Origin: Hymenobacter sp. 15J16-1T3B
GTDB taxonomy: Bacteria > Bacteroidota > Bacteroidia > Cytophagales > Hymenobacteraceae
DNA length: 64,000 bases
Assembly (NCBI RefSeq): GCF_020711235.1
Contig: NZ_JAJFAV010000004.1
Location: 62,001 to 126,000 of the forward strand
Reading direction: 5' to 3'
A model generated the notes under the pieces. The model did not search any database. It had not been told where the DNA came from and saw only the letters and a list, made by a program, of their open reading frames with translations. Shown piece after piece: positions 1 through 9,291 of this stretch. The translations under genes were made by a program, and so were the position numbers. Positions within the stretch are counted from its first letter, which is position 1. Every line of letters begins with the position of its first letter.

Positions 1-2349
1 GAAAAGCACAAAACCGAAGTGCGCGTGCTCTACGACGACGTGAGCATCTACATCGGGGCCCTGATGCACGACGTGAGCCAGGATTCCATCATGCGCGAGT
101 TGGCGGCCCGCGACAACTTCGGCAACTCCGACTTCATCGGCGTGTTTTTCGATACCTACCAGGACAAGCTCAACGGCTACGGTTTTTTCGTGACCACCGG
201 CGGGGTGCAGATGGACGCGCGCTACTCGCCCGCGGGCGGCGAGGATTTCAACTGGAACGCGGTGTGGGACTCGCGCACCAGCATGCAGGGCACTGACTGG
301 GTGGCCGAAATCCGGATTCCGTACTCGGCCATTCGTTTCGCCAACCAGCCCGAGCAGCACTGGGGCCTGCAGCTGATGCGCCGCCGCAAGCGCGACAACC
401 AGGACTTCTTCTGGAACGAGGTAAAGCCCGCCGTCGACGGCTTCGTGAACCAGTGGGGCACCTTGGAGGGCGTGCGCGACATCAAGCCGCCGCTGCGCCT
501 CTCGCTCACGCCCTACGTGTCGGGCTACGTGAACCACTACCCCTTCGACGAGCAGGGCAAGCGCAACACCTCGACCTCGTTCAACGGCGGGGCCGACGTG
601 AAGTGGGGCATCAACGAGAGCTTCACCCTGGACGCAACGCTGGTGCCGGACTTCGGGCAGGTGCAAAGCGACAACCAAGTGCTGAACCTCTCGCCCTTCG
701 AAGTGCAATTCGCCGAAAATCGGCAGTTTTTCACCGAAGGCACTGAGCTGTTCAACAAAGGCGGCCTGTTTTACTCCCGCCGCGTGGGCGCCCAGCCCAT
801 CGGCTTCGGCGACGTGAGCGGGCAGCTGCGCAAGGGCTACCGCGACGCCGAAGGGCGGCGCATTGCGGGCGAGTACGTGGTGCAGAACCCGGGCGTGACG
901 CAGCTGCTGAACGCCACCAAGGTCTCGGGCCGTACCAAGAACGGGCTGGGCGTGGGCGTGTTCAACGCCCTCTCGGGCGACGTGTACGCCACCTTGCAGG
1001 ACAGCACCTCCGGAGAGCGGCGCAAGGTTCTCACGCAGCCGTTTTCGAACTACAACATCGTGGTGCTCGACCAGTCGCTGAAAAACAACTCGTACGTCTC
1101 ACTGATCAACACCAACGTGACGCGCTGGGGACAGACCTACGACGCGAACGTGACCGGCGGCCTGTTCCGCTTCGCGAACAAGAAGAACTCCTACGCCGTC
1201 GACGGGCGCGTGGTGTACTCGCGGCGGCGCGGCACGGTGTTCGGCTCCGAGGACCTGATTGACGACCGGGACGGCTACAAGTACCGGGTGAGCGTGGGCA
1301 AAATCAGCGGCGCCTTCACCTGGAACCTCTCGCACGGCATCGAATCGGGCACCTACAACCCGAACGATTTGGGCATCCTGTTCGGCAACAACAACATCTC
1401 CCAGGAGCTGTACATGAGCTACAACAAGTACAAGCCCTTCTGGAAGGTCAACAACTTTTACTCCTGGTGGGGCGTGGCCCACTCGCTGCTCTACGAGCCC
1501 ACGCAGTACCAGAACCTGAACGTGTACGGCGGCTGGAACACCACCTTTACCAAGCTGTTTCTGACCACCGGCATGAACTTCGACGCCAACCCCGTGACGC
1601 GCGACTACTACGAGCCGCGGCAGTACCCGCTGGGCAAATACTGGGTGCGCGTGCCGGCCAACGCCAACGTGGGCGGCTTCATTTCTTCCGACTACCGCAA
1701 GAAGCTGGCCCTGGACCTGAACGCGGGCGTGCGCCTCTACCAGGCCGACGGCCGCCTGCCGCGCCCGCGCCGCGCCGGCTACGGCATGGGCTTTTCGCCG
1801 CGCTACCGGGTGAACAACCGCCTGAACTTCCGCTACAGCCTCGACTGGAACTACTCGCACAACCAGATCGGCTACGTCAACGGCGGCATGAGCGACGCGG
1901 AGCCGCTCGACCAGCCCTTCCTCAACGACGTGGTGCTGGGCCGCCGCGACGTGGTGACCGTGTCGAATGTGCTGCAGGCGGCGTACACGTTTACCAACCG
2001 CATGTCCCTGACCATCCGCACGCGCCACTACACCAGCAATGTGCACTACCGCGATTTTGCCCGCCTCACGCCCGGCGGCGACGAGGAGCTGGTGGACTAC
2101 CGCCGCAACCGCGACAATACCTACAACGCCTTCAACGTGGACGCGGTGTACTCCTGGTGGTTTGCGCCTGGTTCGCAGGTAAGCATTGTGTGGAAAAACG
2201 CCGGGAGCAACTTCCTGGAAGCCAACCAGGCCACGCCGCTGTACTTCGATAACCTCTCGAACACCATCAACACGCCGCACAACAACTCGCTGTCGGTCAA
2301 AATCCTCTACTACCTCGACTACCTGGCCCTGCGGCCGCGGCGCAGCTAG
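1..2349 (+). CDS. DUF5916-type outer membrane protein with CBM9-like N-terminus (5' partial)
   Basis: The reading frame is open from base 1 with no start codon, so the gene begins upstream; 782 residues are visible. The first ~150 residues resemble the end of a CBM9-like beta-sandwich (DDVSIYIGALMHD; an FDTYQDKLNGYGFFV stretch; WVAEIRIPYSAIRF). The rest is rich in aromatic residues and alternating strands, as in outer-membrane barrels, with the FAENRQFFTEG motif typical of DUF5916 proteins. The C-terminus is strand-like (KILYYLDYLALRPRRS). Bacteroidota use such proteins at the cell surface, but no enzymatic activity is established. A short gap leads to a lipoprotein gene on the same strand. 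The family call is confident, the function is unknown. Confidence 0.82.
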   Translation, partial: EKHKTEVRVLYDDVSIYIGALMHDVSQDSIMRELAARDNFGNSDFIGVFFDTYQDKLNGYGFFVTTGGVQMDARYSPAGGEDFNWNAVWDSRTSMQGTDWVAEIRIPYSAIRFANQPEQHWGLQLMRRRKRDNQDFFWNEVKPAVDGFVNQWGTLEGVRDIKPPLRLSLTPYVSGYVNHYPFDEQGKRNTSTSFNGGADVKWGINESFTLDATLVPDFGQVQSDNQVLNLSPFEVQFAENRQFFTEGTELFNKGGLFYSRRVGAQPIGFGDVSGQLRKGYRDAEGRRIAGEYVVQNPGVTQLLNATKVSGRTKNGLGVGVFNALSGDVYATLQDSTSGERRKVLTQPFSNYNIVVLDQSLKNNSYVSLINTNVTRWGQTYDANVTGGLFRFANKKNSYAVDGRVVYSRRRGTVFGSEDLIDDRDGYKYRVSVGKISGAFTWNLSHGIESGTYNPNDLGILFGNNNISQELYMSYNKYKPFWKVNNFYSWWGVAHSLLYEPTQYQNLNVYGGWNTTFTKLFLTTGMNFDANPVTRDYYEPRQYPLGKYWVRVPANANVGGFISSDYRKKLALDLNAGVRLYQADGRLPRPRRAGYGMGFSPRYRVNNRLNFRYSLDWNYSHNQIGYVNGGMSDAEPLDQPFLNDVVLGRRDVVTVSNVLQAAYTFTNRMSLTIRTRHYTSNVHYRDFARLTPGGDEELVDYRRNRDNTYNAFNVDAVYSWWFAPGSQVSIVWKNAGSNFLEANQATPLYFDNLSNTINTPHNNSLSVKILYYLDYLALRPRRS

Positions 2350-2428
2350 GTGCCGGATTTGTTGGGCTGTGGTCGTATGTTGCGGGGTAGGCCGGTTGGA
2401 CTGCCCCGCAACGTTTTTTTACCACCCG

Positions 2429-3082
2429 ATGAATCGCCGAGTCGTTGCGTTATTGAGTTTGCTGCTCGTCGTCGGCTGTGAGCCAAAGCGGCCGCCGGCC
2501 GCGCCGCCCCATCTCGGCCCCGCCGCGTCACGGCCTGGTACGCCGGCGTCGGACAGGCCCCGAACCACTACCGACACGGCCGGACCGAGCAACCCGGCCG
2601 AACAGCTGCGGCTGATCCACGTCCGCGTCGGGCAGCTGAAAGGGGTGCGGCGTTGGCAAAAGGTGCTCAAACGCGAACTGCACAACTCCACCGACGGCGG
2701 CGAGGCGGCTTACTACTACCAGAAGGGGCGCCTTGCCAAAATCGAGGCCCGCAACTACGGCGAAACGGGGCGGCAGCTGGCCGAGTACTACCTGTGGCCG
2801 GATGGGCAGCTGGCTTTCGTATTCGAAACAGACTACGAATACAACCAGCCCTACTACCAGGACTCTGCCTGGGTACGGGAAATGGGCGGTGGTGAACGGT
2901 TCGATTTCGCCAAGTCACGCATCAAAAAGACGCGCAGCTACTTTGTGCAGAACCAGCTGATGCCGCTGCCGACCGACCCGGCGCGCAGCACCTCGGAAGC
3001 CGTTAAGCGTCGGGCTGCCGAACAAAAGCGCCTGCGGGCGGATTTAACGGACCTACTGCATACGCTCAACGCTCCGAACTAA
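2429..3082 (+). CDS. Hypothetical lipoprotein
   Basis: The 217-residue product begins MNRRVVALLSLLLVVGCEP. A basic N-terminus, hydrophobic core and lipobox LVVGC put a lipidated Cys at residue 18, which fixes the ATG at 2429 rather than longer in-frame starts. A Pro/Thr-rich spacer (about 20-55) follows, then a charged domain with many Tyr residues (EYYLWPDGQLAFVFETDYEY) and a basic C-terminal helix. I do not recognise the family. The stop codon shares a base with the next start (TAATG), so translation is probably coupled to the downstream VOC gene. Confidence 0.72.
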   Translation: MNRRVVALLSLLLVVGCEPKRPPAAPPHLGPAASRPGTPASDRPRTTTDTAGPSNPAEQLRLIHVRVGQLKGVRRWQKVLKRELHNSTDGGEAAYYYQKGRLAKIEARNYGETGRQLAEYYLWPDGQLAFVFETDYEYNQPYYQDSAWVREMGGGERFDFAKSRIKKTRSYFVQNQLMPLPTDPARSTSEAVKRRAAEQKRLRADLTDLLHTLNAPN

Positions 3083-3471
3083 TGGCCCAACACCTCGGCA
3101 ACCTCACCCTGCTCGTCCGCGACTACGACGAAGCCATCCGCTACTACGTCGACGTGCTCGGCTTTGAACTGCTCGAAGACACCGACCGCGGCGAGGGTAA
3201 ACGCTGGGTGCGCGTAGCGCCGGCCGGTGCGGGCAGTCCCGCGCTGCTGCTGGCCCAGGCGGCCACCGACGAGCAGCGCGCCCACATCGGCAACCAGGCC
3301 GGCGGCCGCGTGTTCCTCTTCCTCAACACCGACGACTTCGCCGGCGACTACGCCCGCTACCGGGCCGCGGGCGTGCAATTTCTGGAGGAGCCGCGCCACG
3401 AGGAGTACGGCTCGGTGGTCGTCTTTGCCGACCTCTACGGCAACAAGTGGGACCTGCTGCAGCTGAAGTAG
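3082..3471 (+). CDS. VOC (glyoxalase/bleomycin resistance fold) family protein
   Basis: The 129-residue protein has one vicinal-oxygen-chelate domain: an opening strand (LGNLTLLVRDYDEAIRYY), the loop and strand VDVLGFELLED, a central strand (RVFLFLNTDD) and the closing VVFADLYGNKWDLLQ. The length equals a single VOC unit with two beta-alpha-beta-beta-beta modules. Family members include glyoxalases, dioxygenases and resistance proteins; nothing here fixes the substrate. It overlaps the upstream lipoprotein gene by one base and is probably cotranscribed with it. Confidence 0.85.
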   Translation: MAQHLGNLTLLVRDYDEAIRYYVDVLGFELLEDTDRGEGKRWVRVAPAGAGSPALLLAQAATDEQRAHIGNQAGGRVFLFLNTDDFAGDYARYRAAGVQFLEEPRHEEYGSVVVFADLYGNKWDLLQLK

Positions 3472-3571
3472 CTCGGGCCGCGGGGTTTGCCGCGCGAACC
3501 AACGCTGTGGCTGATCGGGCATAAGCGGCGCAGCACCGTGCGTATCTTTTCACCGGCTTACCGCTCCGTCC

Positions 3572-5209
3572 ATGAAGTCAGTATTGCTGTTGCTACTGCT
3601 CACCGTGCCGTTTGCGGCCTTGAGCCAGACCAAGAAAACACCCGCCGAGAAACTGGCCGCTAACCAAGTGCGCGTAGCCAGCGGCGTACTCGAAGGCAGC
3701 GCGTTGGCCGGCGGTGTTCGGGTGTTTCGGGGCGTGCCCTTCGCCGCGCCGCCGGTGGGAGCATTGCGCTGGCAGCCCCCGCAACCGGTGCAGCCGTGGC
3801 CAGGCGTGCGGGCCGCTACCGCGTTTGCCGCCCGGCCCATGCAGCAGCCCGTGTTTGGCGACATGAACTTCCGTTCCCCGGCCGGCAGCGAGGACTGCCT
3901 GTACCTGAACGTGTGGACGCCCGCGGCCGCGGCCCGGGAGCGGCGGCCGGTGCTGGTGTATTTCTACGGCGGCGGGTTCATCGCCGGCGACGCCTCCGAG
4001 CCGCGCTACGACGGCGAAGCCATGGCCCGGCGCGGCATTGTGGCCGTAACGGTAAACTACCGCTTGGGCGTGTTCGGCTTCCTGGCCCACCCTGAGTTAA
4101 GCCAGGAATCGGGCCGGCACGCTTCGGGCAACTACGGCCTGCTCGACCAAAACGCCGCCCTGCGCTGGGTGCAGCAGAACATTGCCGCCTTCGGCGGCGA
4201 CCCGCAGCAAGTCAGCATTGCCGGCGAGTCGGCCGGGGCTATGTCGGTGAGCGGGCAGATGGCTTCGCCCTTGTCGAAAGGCTTGTTTCGGCGTGCCATC
4301 GGCGAAAGTGGCTCGTTGCTGAATTCCAGCTTGGGCCTGACCTCCCTGACCGCGGCCGAGCAAACGGGCGCCGGTTTCGCGGCCCGGCTCAACGCTCCTT
4401 CACTGGCCGCTTTGCGCGCCTTGCCCGCCGAGCAGCTGCTGGCCGCCGCCGGGCAGCCCGACGCCCCGCGCTTCGCGCCCATCGTCGACGGCTATTTTCT
4501 GCCGCAGGCGGCCGCCGCCATATTCGCGGCGGGGCAGCAGGCGCGGGTGCCGCTGCTGCTAGGCTGGAACTCCGAGGAAATGAATGCCGGCTGGCTGTTG
4601 GGCAAGCAGCCCGTCACGCCCGAAACCTACCAGCAAGCCGTGCAAAAGCGCTTTGGCGACCGGGCCGCTGAGGTGCTGAAGCTCTACCCGGGTGCCACTG
4701 CCGCCCAGGCCGAGCAGTCGGCTACCGACCTGGCCGGCGACTTGTTTATTGCCTACAGCACCTGGAAGTGGGCCGATGCGCACGCGCGCACCGGTGGGCA
4801 GCCGGTATACCGCTACCTTTTCGCCCGCCCGCGCCCGGCCATGACGCCGGCCATGGGCAACGCCACCGCGGGCCTGGCCGGCGGCGTGGTCAAAGCCGAC
4901 CCCGCCGCGCCCAAGCCGCCCGTTGCCCGCGGGGCGGTGCACTCCGCCGAAATCGAATATGCCCTCGGCAACCTGGCCACCAACACCGTCTACGCCTGGA
5001 CGCCAGACGACTACAAGGTGTCGGACGTGATGCAGCGCTACTTCGCCAACTTCATCAAAACCGGCAACCCCAACGGCGGCCGCTTGCCCACCTGGCCCGT
5101 CGCCCCAGCCGCCGCGCCTCAGCAGCTGCGCCTCGACGTGACCACCCAGGCCGAAGCGGCCCCGCACGAAGCCCGCTATCGGCTCCTTGACGAGCTGCTG
5201 AAGAAGTAG
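3572..5209 (+). CDS. Secreted type-B carboxylesterase (para-nitrobenzyl esterase-like)
   Basis: The 545-residue protein starts with a signal peptide (MKSVLLLLLLTVPFAALSQ). It carries the hallmarks of the type-B carboxylesterase/cholinesterase family: FRGVPFAAPPVG near the N-terminus, the oxyanion loop YGGGF, SEDCLYLNVW, and the nucleophile elbow GESAG with catalytic Ser220. The acid and His lie later (the NSEEMNAGW region and the AVHSAEIEY region). It should hydrolyse carboxylic esters in the periplasm or outside the cell; the natural substrate is unknown. The family size of ~500-550 residues fits. A near-consensus -7 box (TATCTTTT, 3543-3550) lies just upstream. Confidence 0.93.
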   Translation: MKSVLLLLLLTVPFAALSQTKKTPAEKLAANQVRVASGVLEGSALAGGVRVFRGVPFAAPPVGALRWQPPQPVQPWPGVRAATAFAARPMQQPVFGDMNFRSPAGSEDCLYLNVWTPAAAARERRPVLVYFYGGGFIAGDASEPRYDGEAMARRGIVAVTVNYRLGVFGFLAHPELSQESGRHASGNYGLLDQNAALRWVQQNIAAFGGDPQQVSIAGESAGAMSVSGQMASPLSKGLFRRAIGESGSLLNSSLGLTSLTAAEQTGAGFAARLNAPSLAALRALPAEQLLAAAGQPDAPRFAPIVDGYFLPQAAAAIFAAGQQARVPLLLGWNSEEMNAGWLLGKQPVTPETYQQAVQKRFGDRAAEVLKLYPGATAAQAEQSATDLAGDLFIAYSTWKWADAHARTGGQPVYRYLFARPRPAMTPAMGNATAGLAGGVVKADPAAPKPPVARGAVHSAEIEYALGNLATNTVYAWTPDDYKVSDVMQRYFANFIKTGNPNGGRLPTWPVAPAAAPQQLRLDVTTQAEAAPHEARYRLLDELLKK

Positions 5210-5331
5210 ACCGGCGCCGCGTGCGTCGTTGCGCGAACTGCCATGTCACGCATTCGGAGCGGTTGTCGTTGATAGGCAACCCACGCTTGTCGTTCCCGGA
5301 TGCGCGACCTGAAAGCCCGCGCTACTGGCTG

Positions 5332-6306
5332 CTACAGCCCCAGCAGTTCCGCCGCCGCCGCAAAGGCCGACTGCTCGCCGCGCATCACGCGCTGCTGCAG
5401 CTCCGGCAGGCGGGCTGCTATGTCGGGGCGGGCGTAAAACCGCTCTTCCAGCGCCTCGCGGATGCTTTGCTGCAGCCACTGCAGGTTTTGCTCCTGGCGC
5501 CGCCGCTCGAAGAAGCCGTTGCCGCGCGTCAGCTCCAGGTAGCGGCCGATTTCCTCCCACACGCCCGGCACGCCCGCGCCCGAAAGGGCCGAGCAGGTGC
5601 GCGCCACCGGGGCCCAGCCCGAGGCCGCGTGCGGAAATAGCCGCAGCGCCGACTGGTACTCCACCCGTGCCCGTTTGGCGGCCAGTTCGTTGCCCGAGTC
5701 GGCCTTGGTGATGACCACCGCGTCGGCCATTTCCATGATGCCGCGCTTGACGCCCTGCAGCTCGTCGCCGGCCCCGGCCAGCATCAGCAGCAGGAAGAAA
5801 TCGACCATGCCGTGCACGGCGGTTTCGCTCTGGCCCACGCCCACGGTTTCCACGAAGATGACGTCGAAGCCCGCCGCCTCGCACAGGAGCAGGGCTTCGC
5901 GGGTAGCGCGGGCCACGCCGCCCAAGGAGCGGCCGGCGGGGGAGGGGCGGATAAACGCCTGCGGGTGCGCCGCCAGCTGGTTCATGCGGGTTTTGTCGCC
6001 CAGGATGCTGCCGCCGCTGCGCTGACTAGTGGGGTCCACGGCCAGCACGGCCAGGCGGTGGCCCTGCTCCACCAAATGCACGCCGAGGGCTTCGATAAAG
6101 GTACTTTTGCCCACGCCGGGCACGCCGGTGATGCCCACGCGCACCGAGCGGCCGGTGCTAGGCAACACGGCGGCCAGCACCCACTGGGCCAGCTCCTGGT
6201 CGGCGGGCAGGGTGCTTTCGACGAGGGTAATGGCGCGGCTGAGCACGAGCCGGTCGTGGGCGAGCAGGCCCTGAATGTACTGGTCGGCGGTGAGGCGTTT
6301 GGGCAA
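5332..6306 (-). CDS. meaB: Methylmalonyl-CoA mutase-associated GTPase MeaB (ArgK family)
   Basis: The 324-residue G3E-family GTPase has a Walker A (GVPGVGKST, residues 61-69), a DPTSQRSGGSILGDKTRM switch region typical of MeaB, VETVGVGQSE, and a C-terminal dimerisation part. MeaB protects methylmalonyl-CoA mutase and gates delivery of adenosylcobalamin. Its client, the two-subunit mutase, lies in this window at 26709-30835, not adjacent. The start is TTG at 6306: the frame is stopped further upstream with no ATG, and the N-terminus (PKRLTADQYIQGLL) matches the family start. The paralogous activity IcmF/ArgK kinase is less likely. Confidence 0.93.
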   Translation of the reverse strand: MPKRLTADQYIQGLLAHDRLVLSRAITLVESTLPADQELAQWVLAAVLPSTGRSVRVGITGVPGVGKSTFIEALGVHLVEQGHRLAVLAVDPTSQRSGGSILGDKTRMNQLAAHPQAFIRPSPAGRSLGGVARATREALLLCEAAGFDVIFVETVGVGQSETAVHGMVDFFLLLMLAGAGDELQGVKRGIMEMADAVVITKADSGNELAAKRARVEYQSALRLFPHAASGWAPVARTCSALSGAGVPGVWEEIGRYLELTRGNGFFERRRQEQNLQWLQQSIREALEERFYARPDIAARLPELQQRVMRGEQSAFAAAAELLGL

Positions 6307-6468
6307 GGCGAGCGGGTAATAGGCCGATTTTCAGCGGCTACTCATCGACTGGGGACGCGGCGGCTTTGGTTCGGACGCTTAAATGTAGCTACTTGCCCCG
6401 GCGTTGTGCCCTTACGGTTGTATCCTGCGTTGGCTTCGCTCCCGTCCTCTCTCCACTACCTTCCTGTC

Positions 6469-7869
6469 ATGAAACGATTTTTACCCGGCCTGGCCCTGGG
6501 CGCGCTGGCGCTGGCCCCGCTGAGCCTGCGCGCGCAAAACGAACTGAGCAACTTCGGCTCGACGGGCCGCGGCGGCGTGGCCAACACCTTTGTGAGCGAC
6601 TACCAGGCCATCGGCATCAACCCGGCCAACCTGGCCCGCATCGGTAGCCCCAAGGTGTCGGTGGGCCTCTTACAGTTTGGCCTGGGCATCGGCTCCCAGT
6701 CACTCACGCGCGAGCAGATGCTGCGCTTCGTCAAGCGCGTCGACGACAAGCTGACCCCGGCCGAAAAGCAGGAGCTGGCCCGCACCTTCAACTCCGACAA
6801 CGCGCTGAACATTAACGCGGACGTGCTGACCTTCGGCGCCTCGGTGGATATCCTGGGCCTGGGCACGGTGGCCGTCAGCAACCAGCAGCGCGTGGTGACG
6901 CACATGGGCCTGAACAAGAACATGGCCGACATCCTGTTCTTGGGCAAGAACGCGCCGATTTACCAGCAGTACACCTCCGGCACCACCATTCCGCTGGTGT
7001 CGACGGCGCTGCAGGGCACGCGCCTGCAGATGAGCTGGCTCAACGAGTTCAACGTGGCCTTCGGCCGCCGCCTGCTCGACAACGACCTGTTTCAGCTCTC
7101 GGCCGGCGTGGGCTACCGCTACATCGAGGGCGTGGGCGTGGTCGACATCCGGGCCGAAGACGGCAAGCTCTTCGCGTTCGGGGCCGTGTCGCCCTTGTTC
7201 GACATCAACTACGGAAAACTGGCCCAGAACCCGCAGTTCAACTACCGGCACGGCGGCTCGGGCCTGCGCCCGGTGGGCACCGGCAACGGCTTCGACCTGG
7301 GCGCGGCCGTGGAAGTGGGCAAGTCGCTGCGCGTGGGCCTCTCCCTGACCGACGTGGGCAGCATGACCTGGAAGGGCAACCTGGTGACGGCCAACGACCA
7401 GAAGCTCAAGCAGCTCAGCTCCGACGGCATCGACTCCTACAACCTGATCAAGGAAGTGGCCCAAATCGTCAGCGCCGGCACCGACAGCCTGTTTCAGTAC
7501 CAGCCCAGCGCCAGCCGCTCCGAGCGCCTGCCCACCAAGCTGCGCGCCGGCGCGGGCCTGCGCATCAGCGAGTACTTCGAAGTAGGTGTGGATGCCACGC
7601 TGCCCATGAACGACGTGGCCGGCAACCTGCCCAAGCCCTTCGTGGGCGCCGGCGTCGACTACAAGCCCGTGCACTGGCTGCGCCTGAGCAGCGGCCTGAG
7701 CGGGGGCGCCGGCTACGGTTTCAGCCTGCCGTTGGGCGCCACGCTGGCCTTCAAGCACTACGAAGCCGGCATCAGTACCCGCGACCTGGTGGGCCTGTTC
7801 GCCTCCGAGCACCCCTACGTGTCGGTGGCCACGGGCTTCCTGCGCTTCAAGTTCGGGGAGCAGAAGTGA
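6469..7869 (+). CDS. DUF5723-like outer membrane protein
   Basis: The 466-residue product has a clear signal peptide (MKRFLPGLALGALALAPLSLRAQ), which fixes the ATG at 6469 although the frame is open far upstream. The mature N-terminus (NFGSTGRGGVANTFVSDYQ, then INPANLAR) is the pattern I associate with DUF5723/FadL-like Bacteroidota barrels. Alternating hydrophobic strands continue to a C-terminal strand ending FLRFKFGEQK. It is probably an outer-membrane beta-barrel of unknown cargo. The downstream end is followed by the first palindromic element of the window. Confidence 0.72.
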   Translation: MKRFLPGLALGALALAPLSLRAQNELSNFGSTGRGGVANTFVSDYQAIGINPANLARIGSPKVSVGLLQFGLGIGSQSLTREQMLRFVKRVDDKLTPAEKQELARTFNSDNALNINADVLTFGASVDILGLGTVAVSNQQRVVTHMGLNKNMADILFLGKNAPIYQQYTSGTTIPLVSTALQGTRLQMSWLNEFNVAFGRRLLDNDLFQLSAGVGYRYIEGVGVVDIRAEDGKLFAFGAVSPLFDINYGKLAQNPQFNYRHGGSGLRPVGTGNGFDLGAAVEVGKSLRVGLSLTDVGSMTWKGNLVTANDQKLKQLSSDGIDSYNLIKEVAQIVSAGTDSLFQYQPSASRSERLPTKLRAGAGLRISEYFEVGVDATLPMNDVAGNLPKPFVGAGVDYKPVHWLRLSSGLSGGAGYGFSLPLGATLAFKHYEAGISTRDLVGLFASEHPYVSVATGFLRFKFGEQK

Positions 7870-7903
7870 GTGATGAGGTGATAAAGGAATTAGGTGATTA
7901 GGC

Positions 7904-8080
7904 CGTCATCCTGAGCAACGCGAAGGACCTTCCTCTGGCCTAGTACCAACTGAAAAGCGCAGCCACCTAGTACGGTGGCTGCGCTTTTGCATTTCTACTG
8001 CCAACCAAAAGCGTTAGCACATTGGCATCAGCGGCGGTGCAGGGTTCGAGGAAGGTCCTTCGCTCAGGCTCAGGATGACG
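7904..8080. repeat. Palindromic element, family A, composite copy 1 (with internal hairpin)
   Basis: Left arm 7904-7935 (CGTCATCCTGAGC, then CGAAGGACCTTCCTC) is the near-perfect reverse complement of the right arm 8048-8080. Between them sits a perfect 15-bp hairpin (7953-7967 with 7974-7988, AAAAGCGCAGCCACC, loop TAGTAC), which could end transcription in both directions. The same internal hairpin and flanking sequence recur, in opposite orientation, at 44847-45036. There is no coding capacity. It lies between two convergent genes, so it may serve as their shared terminator. Confidence 0.85.
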
Positions 8081-8110
8081 TTCTTTTTGCACCACTCCCT
8101 GCAGCCCCTC

Positions 8111-9208
8111 TTACTTGAAATAACTCTGGATGAAAATCGGCAGGCCGAGCTTGCCGCGGCGGCCGCCGAGCTTGATGCCGTCGTCCACATACTTGGCGGC
8201 CATGCCCAGGGCGTTGGGGTTTTCGATGACGCCCAGGAAGGGGTTGTCCTCGCGGGCCACGTAGATTTTGCCGTCGGGGCCGAGCTGCAGGGAGCCGATT
8301 TTGCGGTTGGCGGAGTTGCCGACGGCCGTCTTGGTGCCGGTGGGCAAGTCCACCTGCCACACCTGGGCGTTGCCGCCGCCGTTGCCGTTGCTGGTGGCGT
8401 AGAGCTTGGAGCCGTCGGGCGAGAATTCCACGCCGTAGGCTTCCTCGAAGGGGCCGTAGCTCTTGGGGGCTTTCACCAGGCCGGTGGCGTTGTCGAAGTC
8501 GAAGACCTCCACCTTGTTGGCCTCGCGCCAGATGGCCACGGCCAGCTTGCGGCCGTCGGGCGAGAATTTCATGCAGCCGATGGCGTTGCGGCCGGGGCCG
8601 GCGTGCATGCTGCCCACGTTGCTGAGGATGGGCTTGGTCTGCACGCCCTCGGGCGTGACGAGGTAACTCACGAAGGCGTTGGAGTTCCAGCGGTGGCCAA
8701 CCACCCAAATGTCGCGGCCGTTTTTGTGGCGCACGGCGGCCAGCTTTTCCGCCACCGGCGAAATGAGTAAGCCGTTGCTGCGCTTCACGTCGCCCATGCC
8801 CTCGGCGTCGGTCATGTCGACGGTGGAGTAGCGCATGCCCACGCTGTTGCCCTCGGCGGCGGTGGTGAAGATGTAGAACACGTTGCCGCTGCCCGGGTCG
8901 GGGATGACGAGGGCGCTCTGCGAGGACGATTTGCTACCCGCCAGGTTTTTGCCGTTGGGCATGAGCTGGTGCTGCCGGTTCCACACGTACACGCCGTTGG
9001 TGTAGAACAAGAGCTGCCCGCGCGAGGTAGTGGCCACCGACGAGCCTTCGTAGGTGCTGAGCTTGCCGTCGAGCAGCGGGGTGGGGGCGCCCTGGCGGAA
9101 ATCCAGGCCGGCTTCCTGCCCGAAATACCAGATGGAAGCCTGTTGTTGCGCCCGGGCCTGCAGCGCGAGGAGCAGAGCCAGGGCCAGCGCGAAAAAGCGA
9201 GTCTGCAT
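8111..9208 (-). CDS. Secreted beta-propeller (WD40/PD40-like) protein
   Basis: The 365-residue protein has a signal peptide (MQTRFFALALALLLALQARAQ). Its repeats are of beta-propeller type, including FSPDGRKLAVAIW and FSPDGSKLYATSN, LGPDGKIYVA, and an N-terminal WYFGQEAGLDF motif often seen at the start of secreted Bacteroidota propeller proteins. Many relatives continue into PKD and type IX sorting domains; here the protein ends after the propeller (IFIQSYFK), so no C-terminal sorting signal is visible. It is likely a periplasmic or surface binding protein with unknown ligand. Confidence 0.8.
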   Translation of the reverse strand: MQTRFFALALALLLALQARAQQQASIWYFGQEAGLDFRQGAPTPLLDGKLSTYEGSSVATTSRGQLLFYTNGVYVWNRQHQLMPNGKNLAGSKSSSQSALVIPDPGSGNVFYIFTTAAEGNSVGMRYSTVDMTDAEGMGDVKRSNGLLISPVAEKLAAVRHKNGRDIWVVGHRWNSNAFVSYLVTPEGVQTKPILSNVGSMHAGPGRNAIGCMKFSPDGRKLAVAIWREANKVEVFDFDNATGLVKAPKSYGPFEEAYGVEFSPDGSKLYATSNGNGGGNAQVWQVDLPTGTKTAVGNSANRKIGSLQLGPDGKIYVAREDNPFLGVIENPNALGMAAKYVDDGIKLGGRRGKLGLPIFIQSYFK

Positions 9209-9291
9209 ATGCCAAACCGGGCGGCCGGGGAGGTGAACGGCCGGCCGCGCCGTGGGCTCAATAACGCAAAAGCGTGCCGAAACGCTTCGCG

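Noticed and set aside
1099-2280. Minus-strand open frame within the DUF5916 gene
   Set aside because: Valine/histidine/arginine-rich antisense translation typical of shadow frames.
8111-9208. Type IX secretion cargo
   Set aside because: The protein ends after the propeller; no C-terminal sorting domain was found.
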